From contig JAHZKP010000076.1 of the NCBI GenBank assembly GCA_022600345.1, positions 1 to 56,904 of the forward strand: DNA of 56,904 nt, in the 5' to 3' direction. Made by a program: the position numbers and the translations under genes. This stretch comes from Alphaproteobacteria bacterium. Lineage in GTDB: Bacteria > Pseudomonadota > Alphaproteobacteria > Rhizobiales > Hyphomicrobiaceae. The notes beneath the pieces were generated by a model. The model saw only the letters and a program-made list of their open reading frames with translations. It did not search any database and was not told the origin of the DNA. Positions 25,828-34,752 of the stretch are shown here, piece after piece. Numbering within the stretch: the first letter of the stretch is position 1; the number at the start of each line of letters is the position of its first letter.

Positions 25828-26775
25828 ATGCATCCGGCTTATTCGGTAATTTTGTTCACGACCGCTTCGGGGGCAGGCTACGGATTGTTGTTCTGGTTGT
25901 CGGTGATGCACCTGCTCGGCGTGGCGCCGGATGGCCGCTGGCTATTGTTTGTCGCGATTGCGGTTGCTTTGGCTCTGGTGACCATCGGGTTGCTGGCTTC
26001 AACGCTGCATCTGGGACGACCCGAAAGGGCGGTCGGCGCTTTCTCGCAATGGCGCACGTCGTGGTTGTCGCGCGAGGGCGTGGCGGCAGTCGCGACCTAT
26101 GTGCCGTCAGGTCTGCTGGCATTGATGTGGTTATTGGGTTTTGGAAGCGGGGTGGTGAGCGCGCTGTTGGCGTTGCTTGCTGCGGTTGGTGCGGTTGTCA
26201 CGGTTTACTGCACCGGGATGATTTATGCCTCGCTCAGGACCATCAGGCAGTGGAATCTCGAATTGGTGCCGGCGGGCTATCTGGCGATGGCTGCGGCAAC
26301 CGGAGCGCTGTTGTTTGGCTTCTTGTTGGCGCTGTTTGGCCATGCACCGTCTTGGGCTGCGACGTTGTCGTTGCTGGGGCTTGGCGTTGGGGCCGCGTTG
26401 AAGGTTTACTATTGGCAGACCATCGATGCTGACGAAGGGCAATACACCTCCGAGATGGCGACCGGGCTGGGGCATCTTGGCCAGGTGAAGCCGCTTGATC
26501 CTCCGCACACCAGGCCCAATTTCGTAATGCGCGAAATGGGATACGAGGTGGCGCGAAAGCATGCCCACAAGCTGCGCCGCCTGGTGCTGGCATGTTTGTT
26601 TGCTGTGCCGGCGTTGTTGCTTCTGGCGCTGCTTACCGTTGGTGGATCTGGCGCAATGGCATTCTACTTCCTGGCCATCGGCTTTGCCGCGGTCGGCGTT
26701 TTTGTCGAGCGCTGGTTATTCTTTGCGGAAGCAGAGCACGTATCAATGTTGTTTTACGGAAAGCAGCGGGCGTGA
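25828..26775 (+). CDS. soeC: Sulfite dehydrogenase membrane anchor, DmsC family
   Basis: A 315-residue membrane protein with eight likely helices, starting 12 bp after soeB behind AGGAGAG. It belongs to the DmsC/NrfD-like anchors: STLHLGRPERAVGAFSQW in the second-third helix region and RTIRQWNLELVP are characteristic. It should carry the quinone site that takes electrons from SoeB. Confidence 0.88.
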   Translation: MHPAYSVILFTTASGAGYGLLFWLSVMHLLGVAPDGRWLLFVAIAVALALVTIGLLASTLHLGRPERAVGAFSQWRTSWLSREGVAAVATYVPSGLLALMWLLGFGSGVVSALLALLAAVGAVVTVYCTGMIYASLRTIRQWNLELVPAGYLAMAAATGALLFGFLLALFGHAPSWAATLSLLGLGVGAALKVYYWQTIDADEGQYTSEMATGLGHLGQVKPLDPPHTRPNFVMREMGYEVARKHAHKLRRLVLACLFAVPALLLLALLTVGGSGAMAFYFLAIGFAAVGVFVERWLFFAEAEHVSMLFYGKQRA

Positions 26776-26801
26776 TTGCCGGCTGTTGGAATTCGCGCGC
26801 T

Positions 26802-26891
26802 TAGAGCGCGTCTGGGTTGGCTGGAACCGGTTTTTGTTTCTCAAGCGGCGTGTGGCGTCGCAGACGCGCTTCCATCTAGCCCAGACGCGCT
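26802..26891. repeat. Palindromic intergenic repeat with TA ends
   Basis: AGCGCGTCTGGG (26805-26816) is the reverse complement of CCCAGACGCGCT (26880-26891), and a third block AGACGCGCT (26862-26870) can compete for the same arm. The segment shares TTTCTCAAGCGGCG with the MITE-like element found at 37789, 44181 and 56709, and like them begins just after TTA. It separates soeC from the TauE gene. The open frame starting at 26776 that crosses it is not the real start of the exporter. Confidence 0.65.
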
Positions 26892-26928
26892 GAATGATGC
26901 CCACGGCGCTTGCCGGGATAATCGCGAA

Positions 26929-27681
26929 ATGCCTGCCGAATTCTATTTCTACCTGGTTGCGGGTGCTATTGCAGGCGGTCTTGTCACCGGGCTTGCCGGA
27001 TTTGGGACGGCGCTATTTGCGCTTGGGTTCTGGCTGCAGGTAATGCCACCGGTGCAGGCTGTTGCCGTTGTCTTGCTGATCGCGGTGGTTGGTTGCATCC
27101 AGGGCCTGTGGGTGGTGAAAAAGTCGGTCAATCGGCCTCGGCTGGTGCGTTTTTGCGGGCCTGCGATCTTGGGCGTTCCGGTGGGGCTTGCGGTGTTGCA
27201 GGCCCTTGACGCAAGCATCCTGAAGCTGGTCATCGCCGGGTTCTTGTTGCTCTATGGCGGATATTTTTTGCTACGCAAGGAATTGCCTCGATTTGAACGG
27301 CGCACGCCTATTACGGATGCCACGATCGGATTCCTGGGTGGCGTTCTGGGAGGTGCGGCGGGGCTTGCTGGTGTGTTGCCGACGATGTGGGTGGCGTTGC
27401 ATCCCTGGCCGAAGGAAGAACAACGCGCGCTGTTGCAACCCTTCAATGCGTTGATCATGTCGATTGCAGCAGTGCTACTTGCGCTTAACGGGGCCTACAC
27501 GAGGGAAACACTTTACTTCGCGATGCTCGCCATGCCGGTTGCGATTTTGAGTACGCAGGCGGGGATTTTCCTTTACCGAAAGCTTGGCGACGATCAATTC
27601 AGAATGCTGCTCATCGGCCTGTTGCTGGTCTCGGGTGGGGCATTGCTGGCGCAGGAACTCCTTGCGGCGGTTCGGCCGTGA
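26929..27681 (+). CDS. TauE/SafE family sulfite/sulfoacetate-type exporter
   Basis: A 250-residue membrane protein with about eight helices in two TauE repeats, each opening with a G-L-x-G-FG/G-G-x-x-GG pattern (GLVTGLAGFGTALFALGF; GFLGGVLGGAAGLAGVLP). The frame is open from 26776, but the hydrophobic family start at MPAEFYFYLVAGAIAGG fixes ATG 26929. The family exports sulfite or related organosulfur anions. Position right after soeABC suggests that it protects against sulfite accumulation or moves sulfite between metabolic routes; separated from soeC by a palindromic repeat. Confidence 0.85.
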   Translation: MPAEFYFYLVAGAIAGGLVTGLAGFGTALFALGFWLQVMPPVQAVAVVLLIAVVGCIQGLWVVKKSVNRPRLVRFCGPAILGVPVGLAVLQALDASILKLVIAGFLLLYGGYFLLRKELPRFERRTPITDATIGFLGGVLGGAAGLAGVLPTMWVALHPWPKEEQRALLQPFNALIMSIAAVLLALNGAYTRETLYFAMLAMPVAILSTQAGIFLYRKLGDDQFRMLLIGLLLVSGGALLAQELLAAVRP

Positions 27682-27727
27682 ACGGTCGTGGGAGGCCATC
27701 CTGGCCGGCAAGAAATGGCGACAGCAA

Positions 27728-30700
27728 TCAGAACCGGCTGGAGCCTTTGAGGAAGAAGCCGTGTTGATTGGTGTCTTCTGATATGCGGCCTTCATAGGAT
27801 GCGGTCAGTTCTGCTCCGTTGAGGCTGAAGATCGAAACGCCGGCTTCGATGTCGGCGAAGATGTCGTCGAACTCGGAGCTGATGGCGAAAGCGCCAACGC
27901 CGCCCGGGGCGCCTGCAAACCGGGCTGTCAGGTCGTGCTCATCGTCGTTGAAGAACGAGACGCCGGCCCTGACGAAGGGGCGCAGTAGCGAGCCACCGGG
28001 AACTGCAAACTCACCGCCGATTTCGAGTGCCGGGGTAACGCTGAAATAAGTGCTGTCTGCGCCTGCGACGGCAAGGTTGGCTGCACCGCCGCCAATTTCG
28101 GTAACATCCTCGCGGTTGAAGTGCGTAACGTTCAGGTCAACGAGCGGTTTGGCGTAATAGTTCGAGCTTGATAGCAGGTAGGCTGCGCGCAGTTGCCCGG
28201 CGACGTATTTGATGTCGTGATCGGCCGTTGTTGCCGCATTGAAGCCACCGAAGTTCATCCGGCGATGGGTTTCGAATTTGGCGATGCCGCCTGATACTGC
28301 GGCGGCCAGCAGGAATGAGCCCGATTGGAATTTGAGTGCGCCGCCGATGTTGAAGCGGTCGCTATCTGAATTGGCGCCGGTGTCGGTTGAAAGGGATGCG
28401 GACTCATAACCAAGCCCGCCGCCGATCGACCAGCCGGGTGCGAGGGCAAGTTGGGCGCCTGCTGAGAATGAGCCGATGTCTTCCTTGAAGCCGATATTCT
28501 GATCGGTGCGGTCACGGTCAAGGAATCGGCCTTCCGGACGTACCCAGAGGCATTGGCCCTCCTTGATGAAGGACCTGGCGCTGCCTGCGACCTTGCAGCT
28601 AAACAGGTTGTTGGTGAATTCCTCGGACGCAAACAGTGTTGCTGTTTCTGTGTTCAGGTAGATTTCCGGCGAGAGCTGATCGAGGGCGTTCTTGTAATCG
28701 GTCAGGTTGGAAACGCCGTTGAGCAACGCATTGTGAATCGGTGCAAACGTGCCGCCGCCCAGCCCGAGTAGCGCGTTCAGACTGTTGCCGATGTTGGTTT
28801 GGTTGGGATTCAGGCCGATCGGTGAAAAGTCGACTGTGATGCCGAGCACGACATCGGTGGCGTTGGGGTAAAGCAACTGCAGGTTTAAGGCCGGGCCGGT
28901 GGGCACCAGGGCCAGACCGTTGTCGGTGGTGCCGCCAGCAGCCGACAGGATTGTCACCCGTTGAGTGGAAACGGTTGGATTTTGCAGCGTTACATCGACG
29001 GTGCCATTGAGCTGGGCGGTGCCCGTGACGTTGAGTAGGTCGGCTGACACGTTGCCCATGTTGAGGTCGACGGCAAACGTACCGGTACTGGTCTGGCGAA
29101 GGTTGCCAGTTAGCGCTGTCGTCTGGATGACGCCGTTTCCGCCAGGAGAAAACGTCCCAGCGTTGGTGAAGCGGTTGCCGGCGCCCAGATTGACCATCGT
29201 GCCCGCATTGAACAGGCCGCGTCCCAGGTTATGAAAGGCGTTGTTTCCCGGGCCCAGGTCGATGTTGCCGGTCACTGTTCCGGAGTTGAAGACCAGTTCG
29301 TTGCCGCTGCCTTCACCCTCGATGGCGTTTTCGCCGTTGGTGGTGATGGTGCCTTGGTTGAACACCCGGTTGACGCTGCCATCCTGGAAGTCGATGCCGT
29401 CGCCACCGTCGGTGCCGCCGGTGATGGTGCTGCCGGGGCGAACGATAATTGTGCTGCGGCCAACTCCGGTCGGGGCGTTGACATCTATGCCGTCGGCATT
29501 GCGGCCGGTTGTCGAAACATCGCCGCCGGTCGTTATGGTGGCCGAGCCGCCGGCGTTGATTGTCGTTATGCCATCTGCAAGTGTGCCGCTGGTTGAGACA
29601 TCGCCCGTCGCGGTGATCAAAATTCTACCACCGGCGGAGTAGGCGTTGATGCCATCGGCGCTCGCGCCAGATGTTGTGATGTTGCCTGTGGATCTGATGC
29701 GGGTGGGGGCTGTGGTGATAACAGCGGTCGCGATGCCGTAAGCATTTGCTCCGGCCGTCGTGATGTTGCCGGTCGAGGAGACCGTGATGCCGCCGCCGTT
29801 GTTGTATGAAGCAATACCGAAGGCCCTGACGCCCCTGGCCGAGATGTCGCCCGATGAATTGATCGTCAGGTTGCCCGGGCCGAAGTGGGTGCCGAATATT
29901 CCGTCGGCGTAGGCTCCGGTCGTCGTGATGTCGCCTGATGAGGTGATCGATACGTTGCCCGGGCCAACGCGATTAACGTAGATGCCGTAAGCGCTGATGC
30001 CGGACGTTGTGATGTTGCTGGACGAATCGATGCGGGTTGAGCCGGTGCCGCCGCCGTTGACGTGGATGCCAAGCGAATAGCGCCCGGTGGTCGAGATGTC
30101 GCCTGATGTCGTGACGCTGACGTTGCCATCGTAGCCGTAGGCGTAGATGCCGCGAGAGTAGTTCCCGGTGGTTGTAAGATTGCCGGTGGAGGTTATCTGG
30201 GTGCTGCCGTAGTAGGCGTATGCGCCGATGGCATCGGCTCGATTGCCCGCCGTTGAGACATTGCCGGTCGAGGTCACCGAGATGGCGCCGGTATAGGTGT
30301 AAGCCGAGATGCCGTGGCCGGTGTTACCGGTTGTGGTGACGTTGCCGGTCGAGTTGATCGTGATGTTGCCGTTGCCATTGACATCGGCTTCGATGCCCTC
30401 AAGGTCCGACTGGATGTTGCCGGTGGAGGTGATGGCGATATTTCCAGTATCTCCCACGTCGGCCTGGATGCCGCGTCCTCCGGCCTGGATATTGCCGGTC
30501 GAGTTGATGGTGATGTCACCGTTGTTGTTGACGTCGGCGTTGATGCCATCGGCATTGCCGGTGGTGATGATCTGGAACGGGCCGGTGTTGGAATTGACTG
30601 TGATGTTGCCGTTGGCTGGAACATCGAAGGTGATCGCGTCAGTTCCGGCCATCGGCGCGATATTGCCGGTTAGCGAGTTGACGTTCAGCGTATCGATGGC

Positions 30701-31012
30701 CGGGCCGGTGGCGGTGACGCCATTGGAAAGATCGCCGGTGCAGGTCGCGGTGAGGCCGACGTTGGCGCAGTTGCCGGTGCCTGGAGCATTGACGACGGCT
30801 TGTGCGCGGGCATCGCCGGGCTGGGCGAGGACGAAGGCACCGGCGGCGGCCGTACTGAGAAGTGCTGTACGCCATTGCGGCCTTGCCGAAAGGGAAGATG
30901 GCCGCGGTTTCTTGGCGCCGCTCGCGTTTTGGGCGCGTGCATCTGCTTTGCGGGCCAGGGCCTGAGCCCGGCGTCGAGCAGCGCGATTCCCGTGAGTGGT
31001 GTCAGTGGCCAT
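27728..31012 (-). CDS. Autotransporter with glycine/threonine-rich repeat passenger
   Basis: A 1,094-residue type Va secretion protein from ATG 31012 (an upstream GTG at 31063 is possible). A long basic N-region (NRAARRRAQALARKADAR) leads to an extended signal sequence ending DARA-Q. The passenger, about residues 75-560, consists of around twenty tandem units of roughly 24 residues with the core STGNITTSGASADGI, a beta-helix repeat. A linker and spacer follow, and the last 270-280 residues are an autotransporter beta-barrel ending in the aromatic residue of KGSSRF. Low-complexity Ser/Thr/Gly composition is typical for adhesin-like passengers. Convergent with the TauE gene. No recognised ligand or protease motif. 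Confidence 0.9.
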   Translation of the reverse strand: MATDTTHGNRAARRRAQALARKADARAQNASGAKKPRPSSLSARPQWRTALLSTAAAGAFVLAQPGDARAQAVVNAPGTGNCANVGLTATCTGDLSNGVTATGPAIDTLNVNSLTGNIAPMAGTDAITFDVPANGNITVNSNTGPFQIITTGNADGINADVNNNGDITINSTGNIQAGGRGIQADVGDTGNIAITSTGNIQSDLEGIEADVNGNGNITINSTGNVTTTGNTGHGISAYTYTGAISVTSTGNVSTAGNRADAIGAYAYYGSTQITSTGNLTTTGNYSRGIYAYGYDGNVSVTTSGDISTTGRYSLGIHVNGGGTGSTRIDSSSNITTSGISAYGIYVNRVGPGNVSITSSGDITTTGAYADGIFGTHFGPGNLTINSSGDISARGVRAFGIASYNNGGGITVSSTGNITTAGANAYGIATAVITTAPTRIRSTGNITTSGASADGINAYSAGGRILITATGDVSTSGTLADGITTINAGGSATITTGGDVSTTGRNADGIDVNAPTGVGRSTIIVRPGSTITGGTDGGDGIDFQDGSVNRVFNQGTITTNGENAIEGEGSGNELVFNSGTVTGNIDLGPGNNAFHNLGRGLFNAGTMVNLGAGNRFTNAGTFSPGGNGVIQTTALTGNLRQTSTGTFAVDLNMGNVSADLLNVTGTAQLNGTVDVTLQNPTVSTQRVTILSAAGGTTDNGLALVPTGPALNLQLLYPNATDVVLGITVDFSPIGLNPNQTNIGNSLNALLGLGGGTFAPIHNALLNGVSNLTDYKNALDQLSPEIYLNTETATLFASEEFTNNLFSCKVAGSARSFIKEGQCLWVRPEGRFLDRDRTDQNIGFKEDIGSFSAGAQLALAPGWSIGGGLGYESASLSTDTGANSDSDRFNIGGALKFQSGSFLLAAAVSGGIAKFETHRRMNFGGFNAATTADHDIKYVAGQLRAAYLLSSSNYYAKPLVDLNVTHFNREDVTEIGGGAANLAVAGADSTYFSVTPALEIGGEFAVPGGSLLRPFVRAGVSFFNDDEHDLTARFAGAPGGVGAFAISSEFDDIFADIEAGVSIFSLNGAELTASYEGRISEDTNQHGFFLKGSSRF

Positions 31013-31283
31013 TCGGCAAGTTCCCAAAGTCTGATCGCGTCCGGATACCAGAAAGCCGCTCACCGGCTATCGGCGTGGAAGACTCGTGCGGTGCAGAGCT
31101 GCACGGCGGAAGGACGCAAACTGGAACGCATCTACAAAATCACAATCAAATACGGCGCATACGTCATCGAAACGCACCAGAAGCCGTTTCCTAGATGTGT
31201 ACGCTTTCGGCTACGGGGCTGTCGAGATTGGTGGGCTTTTTGCACAAGCTGTCGGCACCGTTCAGGCGGTCTGCGTGACGATA

Positions 31284-31371
31284 ATGCCCCACTTCATTGT
31301 GGGTGATGCGTCGATTTCGCGCCACTGGCGGCAATTCTGCCTCACCTTCCCGTAGGTGGGGCATGCTTTTT
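31284..31371 (+). promoter_or_regulatory. Candidate attenuator with alternative hairpins
   Basis: Three pairings compete. CCCAC (31288-31292) pairs with GTGGG (31299-31303). ATGCCCCAC (31284-31292) pairs perfectly with GTGGGGCAT (31356-31364). CCTCACCT (31340-31347) pairs with AGGTGGGG (31354-31361), which is followed by CATGC and TTTTT like a terminator. Forming the second excludes the third. It ends 72 bp before the TIGR03032 start, on the same strand. The rest of the 430-bp interval 31013-31442 shows no supportable gene. Confidence 0.45.
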
Positions 31372-31442
31372 CCGGGCAGCTTGTTGGGTAAAAGCTGCGG
31401 CGGCGGGCTTGGCCTGGTGGCGGATTCCCCGCTACATGAGGC

Positions 31443-32564
31443 ATGGTCAGCAACTCAAATGACACTCCCAAGAATGATCCCGGGGCGCAAGACGATGCCG
31501 GGCGAGGGGAAAGTGCGGGCGTGCTTGAGCCCGTCAACATTGCTTGCTCGCGCGGTCTGTCCGGTTGGCTGCAGGGCAATCGGGTGTCCTTGGCGCTGTC
31601 GTCCTATCAGACGGGGCGGCTTTATCTGGTCGGCGTCAGTCCTGATGGACGGGTGAACTTCCATGAGGTCGGTGTGGGGCGCGCGATGGGGCTGTGGGCA
31701 AATCCGCAGCGGCTGTTGCTGGCAACAGAGTTCTTGTTGTGGCGCTTTGAAAACGTGCTGGCGCCCAATCAACGGGCGGGTGAAGCCGACAAGCATTACG
31801 TGCCGCGGGTAGCCCACACCACGGGGGATCTGGATATCCATGACATCGTGGTGCGCGATGACGGTGTGATCATCTTCGCCAATACGATGTTCTCGTGCCT
31901 ATCGATGTTGTCTGGCGTGCATTCGTTCAAGCCTTACTGGGTCCCGCCGTTTATTTCCAAGCTTGCTGCCGAAGACCGCTGCCATTTGAACGGTATCGCC
32001 ATGAAGGACGGTCAGCCGGGATACGTTACAGCCACCAGCCGCTCGGACATCGTCAACGGCTGGCGGGCGCGTCGGGAACAAGGCGGTTGTGTCATTGATG
32101 TCGCCAAAAACGAGATCATTACCGAGAAGCTCTCCATGCCGCATTCGCCGCGCTGGCACGATGGCAAGCTGTGGGTTTTGAATTCGGGCACCGGGCATTT
32201 GGGAACGGTGAATTTCTCGACCGGGGAATTCGAGCCGCTGGTGTTTCTGCCGGGCTTTGTGCGCGGGCTGGCGTTCCACAACAACCACGCGATCGTCGGG
32301 TTGTCATTGCCGCGCGATGGATCGTTTGCGGGTCTTGAGCTTGACGGCGAACTTGTCAGGAGGGACGCCGATCCGTGGTGCGGTGTGCAGATCATCAACC
32401 TGGCGAGCGGTGATGTTGTGGAGTGGATTCGGTTCGAAGGCGGGGTTAGCGAGTTGCTCGATGTCTGCGTGCTGGCCGGTGTGCAACTGCCTTCAGCAAC
32501 GGCACCGACCTCGGGTGAGATCAACAAGCTCTATACGATCGATCCCGGAGAGGGTGGGGTTTGA
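31443..32564 (+). CDS. TIGR03032 / DUF4915 family protein
   Basis: A 373-residue soluble protein. After a polar, poorly conserved N-terminus of about 35 residues, CSRGLSGWLQGNRVSLALSS and YQTGRLYLVGV mark the family. Repeating beta segments (DLDIHDIVVRDDGVIIFANT, RCHLNGIAMKDGQPGYVTA, MPHSPRWHDGKLWVLNSG) suggest a six-bladed propeller with conserved His residues. No signal peptide. Biochemical function is unknown. The ATG at 31443 has GAGG only one base upstream; a GTG at 31521 preceding LEPVNIACSRG is an alternative start. The stop overlaps a possible TTG start of the next gene, so coupling is likely. Confidence 0.85.
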   Translation: MVSNSNDTPKNDPGAQDDAGRGESAGVLEPVNIACSRGLSGWLQGNRVSLALSSYQTGRLYLVGVSPDGRVNFHEVGVGRAMGLWANPQRLLLATEFLLWRFENVLAPNQRAGEADKHYVPRVAHTTGDLDIHDIVVRDDGVIIFANTMFSCLSMLSGVHSFKPYWVPPFISKLAAEDRCHLNGIAMKDGQPGYVTATSRSDIVNGWRARREQGGCVIDVAKNEIITEKLSMPHSPRWHDGKLWVLNSGTGHLGTVNFSTGEFEPLVFLPGFVRGLAFHNNHAIVGLSLPRDGSFAGLELDGELVRRDADPWCGVQIINLASGDVVEWIRFEGGVSELLDVCVLAGVQLPSATAPTSGEINKLYTIDPGEGGV

Positions 32565-32575
32565 GTTTGGGCGGG

Positions 32576-33130
32576 ATGCCAGTGGGGAAAAAGATGCTTT
32601 CAAGAACGTTTCGGGCCGGCTTGTTTGCTGCGGGATTGATGTTGAGCCTGTCGCAATTTTTAGGTGGGGTATCGGCTCAAGATAAAACGGCAGAGAAACC
32701 GTCTGCGGGAAAACAGGGGGCCAAACGTGCAGGCTGGGGCGTGCAGTGCGGTGATGCCGGGCAAGGACTGTCGTGCAAGGCCTTCCAGACGGTTTCAATG
32801 CGCAAGTCGGGCCAGCGGTTGTTGATGGTCTCGGTCAGCGCGAACAAGAAGGATCAGAAATCCGCCAGTCTGCTGCTGCACCTGCCGCACGGATTGTTTC
32901 TGCCTGCAGGGGTGTCGATAAAGGTCGATGAGGGCAAGCCGCGCGTGCTTGCGGTCCAAACTTGCGACGCGAAGGGGTGTTATGCAGGCGCAGCGTTGAA
33001 GGCCGGCGAAGTTGCTGCGATGAAGAGCGGCAAGATTCTCGGGGTGGGATTTCAGAACCTGAAAAAGAAAACGCTCAATATCGGGATGCCGCTGAATGGG
33101 TTCAGCGAGGCCTATGCCAAGTTGGAGTGA
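32576..33130 (+). CDS. Invasion-associated locus B (IalB)-like exported protein
   Basis: About 184 residues with a signal peptide (FRAGLFAAGLMLSLSQFLGGVSAQ). The mature part matches the IalB family: WGVQCGDAGQGLSCKAFQ near the start, LLLHLPHGLFLPAGVSIKVD in the middle and VQTCDAKGCYAGAAL near the end, with the paired cysteines that form conserved disulfides. Family members are common periplasmic proteins of alphaproteobacteria with an unclear role. Start is ambiguous: TTG 32561 overlaps the previous stop, ATG 32576 has GGGCGGG upstream, and ATG 32594 has GGGGAAAAAG. Confidence 0.83.
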   Translation: MPVGKKMLSRTFRAGLFAAGLMLSLSQFLGGVSAQDKTAEKPSAGKQGAKRAGWGVQCGDAGQGLSCKAFQTVSMRKSGQRLLMVSVSANKKDQKSASLLLHLPHGLFLPAGVSIKVDEGKPRVLAVQTCDAKGCYAGAALKAGEVAAMKSGKILGVGFQNLKKKTLNIGMPLNGFSEAYAKLE

Positions 33131-33174
33131 TGCGGCGAAATGATTTGCGCCAATCTCAATCTCTGACGCAGCAG

Positions 33175-34752
33175 TCAGCTTTTTTTGCGGAACGTGCCCT
33201 TGGCGATGGTGCGGCCGAGCACGCGGCCGGCATTGAGCGATTGCGACCAAAGCTCACTCCATTTGATCGGGGCATTGCTCGTTGAATTCAGTTGCCGGGC
33301 GATCTGCGCCTTGCGGGCCTGTGGGGCCTGTTCCAACAATTTCGACCAGAGCACATCGATGTTGTAGCTGTCGGAATTGAGTTGCGTCATGACGGGCACG
33401 ATGTCGTGGGTCTCGATGTCGAGGTCGTCTGACACGGCCTCAGTAGCCTGGCGGATCGAATTTGCCTTTTGGGTTGTTGGCTCGTTGAGGTCGTAAGGCG
33501 GCTGCCACTCACGGAAGGGGCGAACCTTGTCGATACCGGTAAGGACAGCGCAGATTGGCGGTTGGCGACGGGTCGGCATTTGCGAATAGGCGTCGCGGAT
33601 CTGATCGAGTGCTGTCTGGTCGAGGGCGCGGTCGGGGCGGGTGGCGGAAACCACAGACAATATTACGTCGCAATCGGTTGCCTGATCGACGAGGCGCTTT
33701 AGCGTCGCGGGCTCGTCATCAAGTGATGGCGTTTCAATGAGGATGGCGGAGAATTCGTCGTTACCGCCTTTGAGGACTGAGATATGGTCGCCGTGGGCGT
33801 CGGTCATGGTTTCGACGGTTGCTTCCAATTGTTCGGACAGCGCCACTGCGAGGCTGGTTTTGCCAGCTTCCTTTTGTCCGATGAGCAGGACCGAGACCGG
33901 TCGCTCCGAGGCATCCTGGGACTGGGTTTGGCTGAGGCTTTCGGCAGCCGTCGTCTCAAGGCGAAGGCGTCCGCTGTAGAGATCGACCGCAGCCTGTCCG
34001 ACTTCGCGGATATAGGCGCGGGCAAGGCGCCGGGTCAGTTCGGTCCGCAAGCCGTCGATCAGCTTGCCGGAAATCTTTTCGCGCAATTCGCCGGCGATGG
34101 CGGCAGCCGGGTTGGCGAACCGTAGGATGCGCCAAAGCACATAGGCGCGCTCAGAAGCCGTGATAAGCGAGCGCCACCGGTACAGCGTCAGCAGTTGGCC
34201 GATAGTCAGGCGGTCGCCGAGGGGAATGCTTTCGGTCACAAAGCCTCTAAGCTGGGTGGAGACCTGTTGGGTGACGGCGAGGGCTTCGGGGACTGTGAAC
34301 TTCCACAGCGGTTCTTTTTCGTCGGGGTGCATTTCAGTGGCGACGGCCTTGATCGTGTCGATGCCGGCCTGAAGGATGGCGTCGCGGTCGGTTAGCTTTG
34401 CGGGATCGATGTCGCGGGCGATTGTTTCGATCGCATCCCAGGCAGCCTGTTCGCGCGGGGTCAGGCCGCGGGGCTCGTCGGGGTGTGGGCCTTGGGCTTC
34501 AACATCAGGTGATTTGGTGCTGGCGTCTTTCAGGTGCCGGTCGCTTCGCCAGACGACCAGGGCCTGCAGGCCGAAAATGCAGATTGCAACGAGGGTCGCA
34601 GATGCGCTCCAGATCAGTAGCCAACCTGACTGCCATAACCACCAGATGCCGAATGCCGAAAGGGAGAGCAGCGGCAGGGTTAGCGCGAGCGCGAGCATGA
34701 CGCCGCGCAGGAGCTGGAGCGCCGAAGTTTTCTTGTCGTTGCGGCGGCTCAT
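33175..34752 (-). CDS. Membrane-anchored GTPase-domain protein
   Basis: A 525-residue protein. Two N-terminal helices (about 15-38 and 43-67) form a membrane hairpin, followed by a helical region up to about 270 and a P-loop GTPase domain: Walker A GQKEAGKT at 292-299, an acidic switch with ETPSLDDE instead of DxxG, and LTGIDKVRP as the base-recognition loop. The organisation recalls bacterial dynamin- or YcjX/YcjF-related membrane GTPases but I cannot name a family. Its start overlaps the end of the next upstream GTPase gene by 4 bp (ATGA), so the two are made together. Confidence 0.72.
   Translation of the reverse strand: MSRRNDKKTSALQLLRGVMLALALTLPLLSLSAFGIWWLWQSGWLLIWSASATLVAICIFGLQALVVWRSDRHLKDASTKSPDVEAQGPHPDEPRGLTPREQAAWDAIETIARDIDPAKLTDRDAILQAGIDTIKAVATEMHPDEKEPLWKFTVPEALAVTQQVSTQLRGFVTESIPLGDRLTIGQLLTLYRWRSLITASERAYVLWRILRFANPAAAIAGELREKISGKLIDGLRTELTRRLARAYIREVGQAAVDLYSGRLRLETTAAESLSQTQSQDASERPVSVLLIGQKEAGKTSLAVALSEQLEATVETMTDAHGDHISVLKGGNDEFSAILIETPSLDDEPATLKRLVDQATDCDVILSVVSATRPDRALDQTALDQIRDAYSQMPTRRQPPICAVLTGIDKVRPFREWQPPYDLNEPTTQKANSIRQATEAVSDDLDIETHDIVPVMTQLNSDSYNIDVLWSKLLEQAPQARKAQIARQLNSTSNAPIKWSELWSQSLNAGRVLGRTIAKGTFRKKS

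Noticed and set aside
26802-26891. Possible transposon insertion between soeC and tauE
   Set aside because: It shares a short core with the MITE family but its arms differ and there is no matching TA-flanked end; kept only as a palindromic repeat.
26776-26928. N-terminal extension of the TauE/SafE gene
   Set aside because: The extension is translated palindromic repeat; the family start is at 26929.
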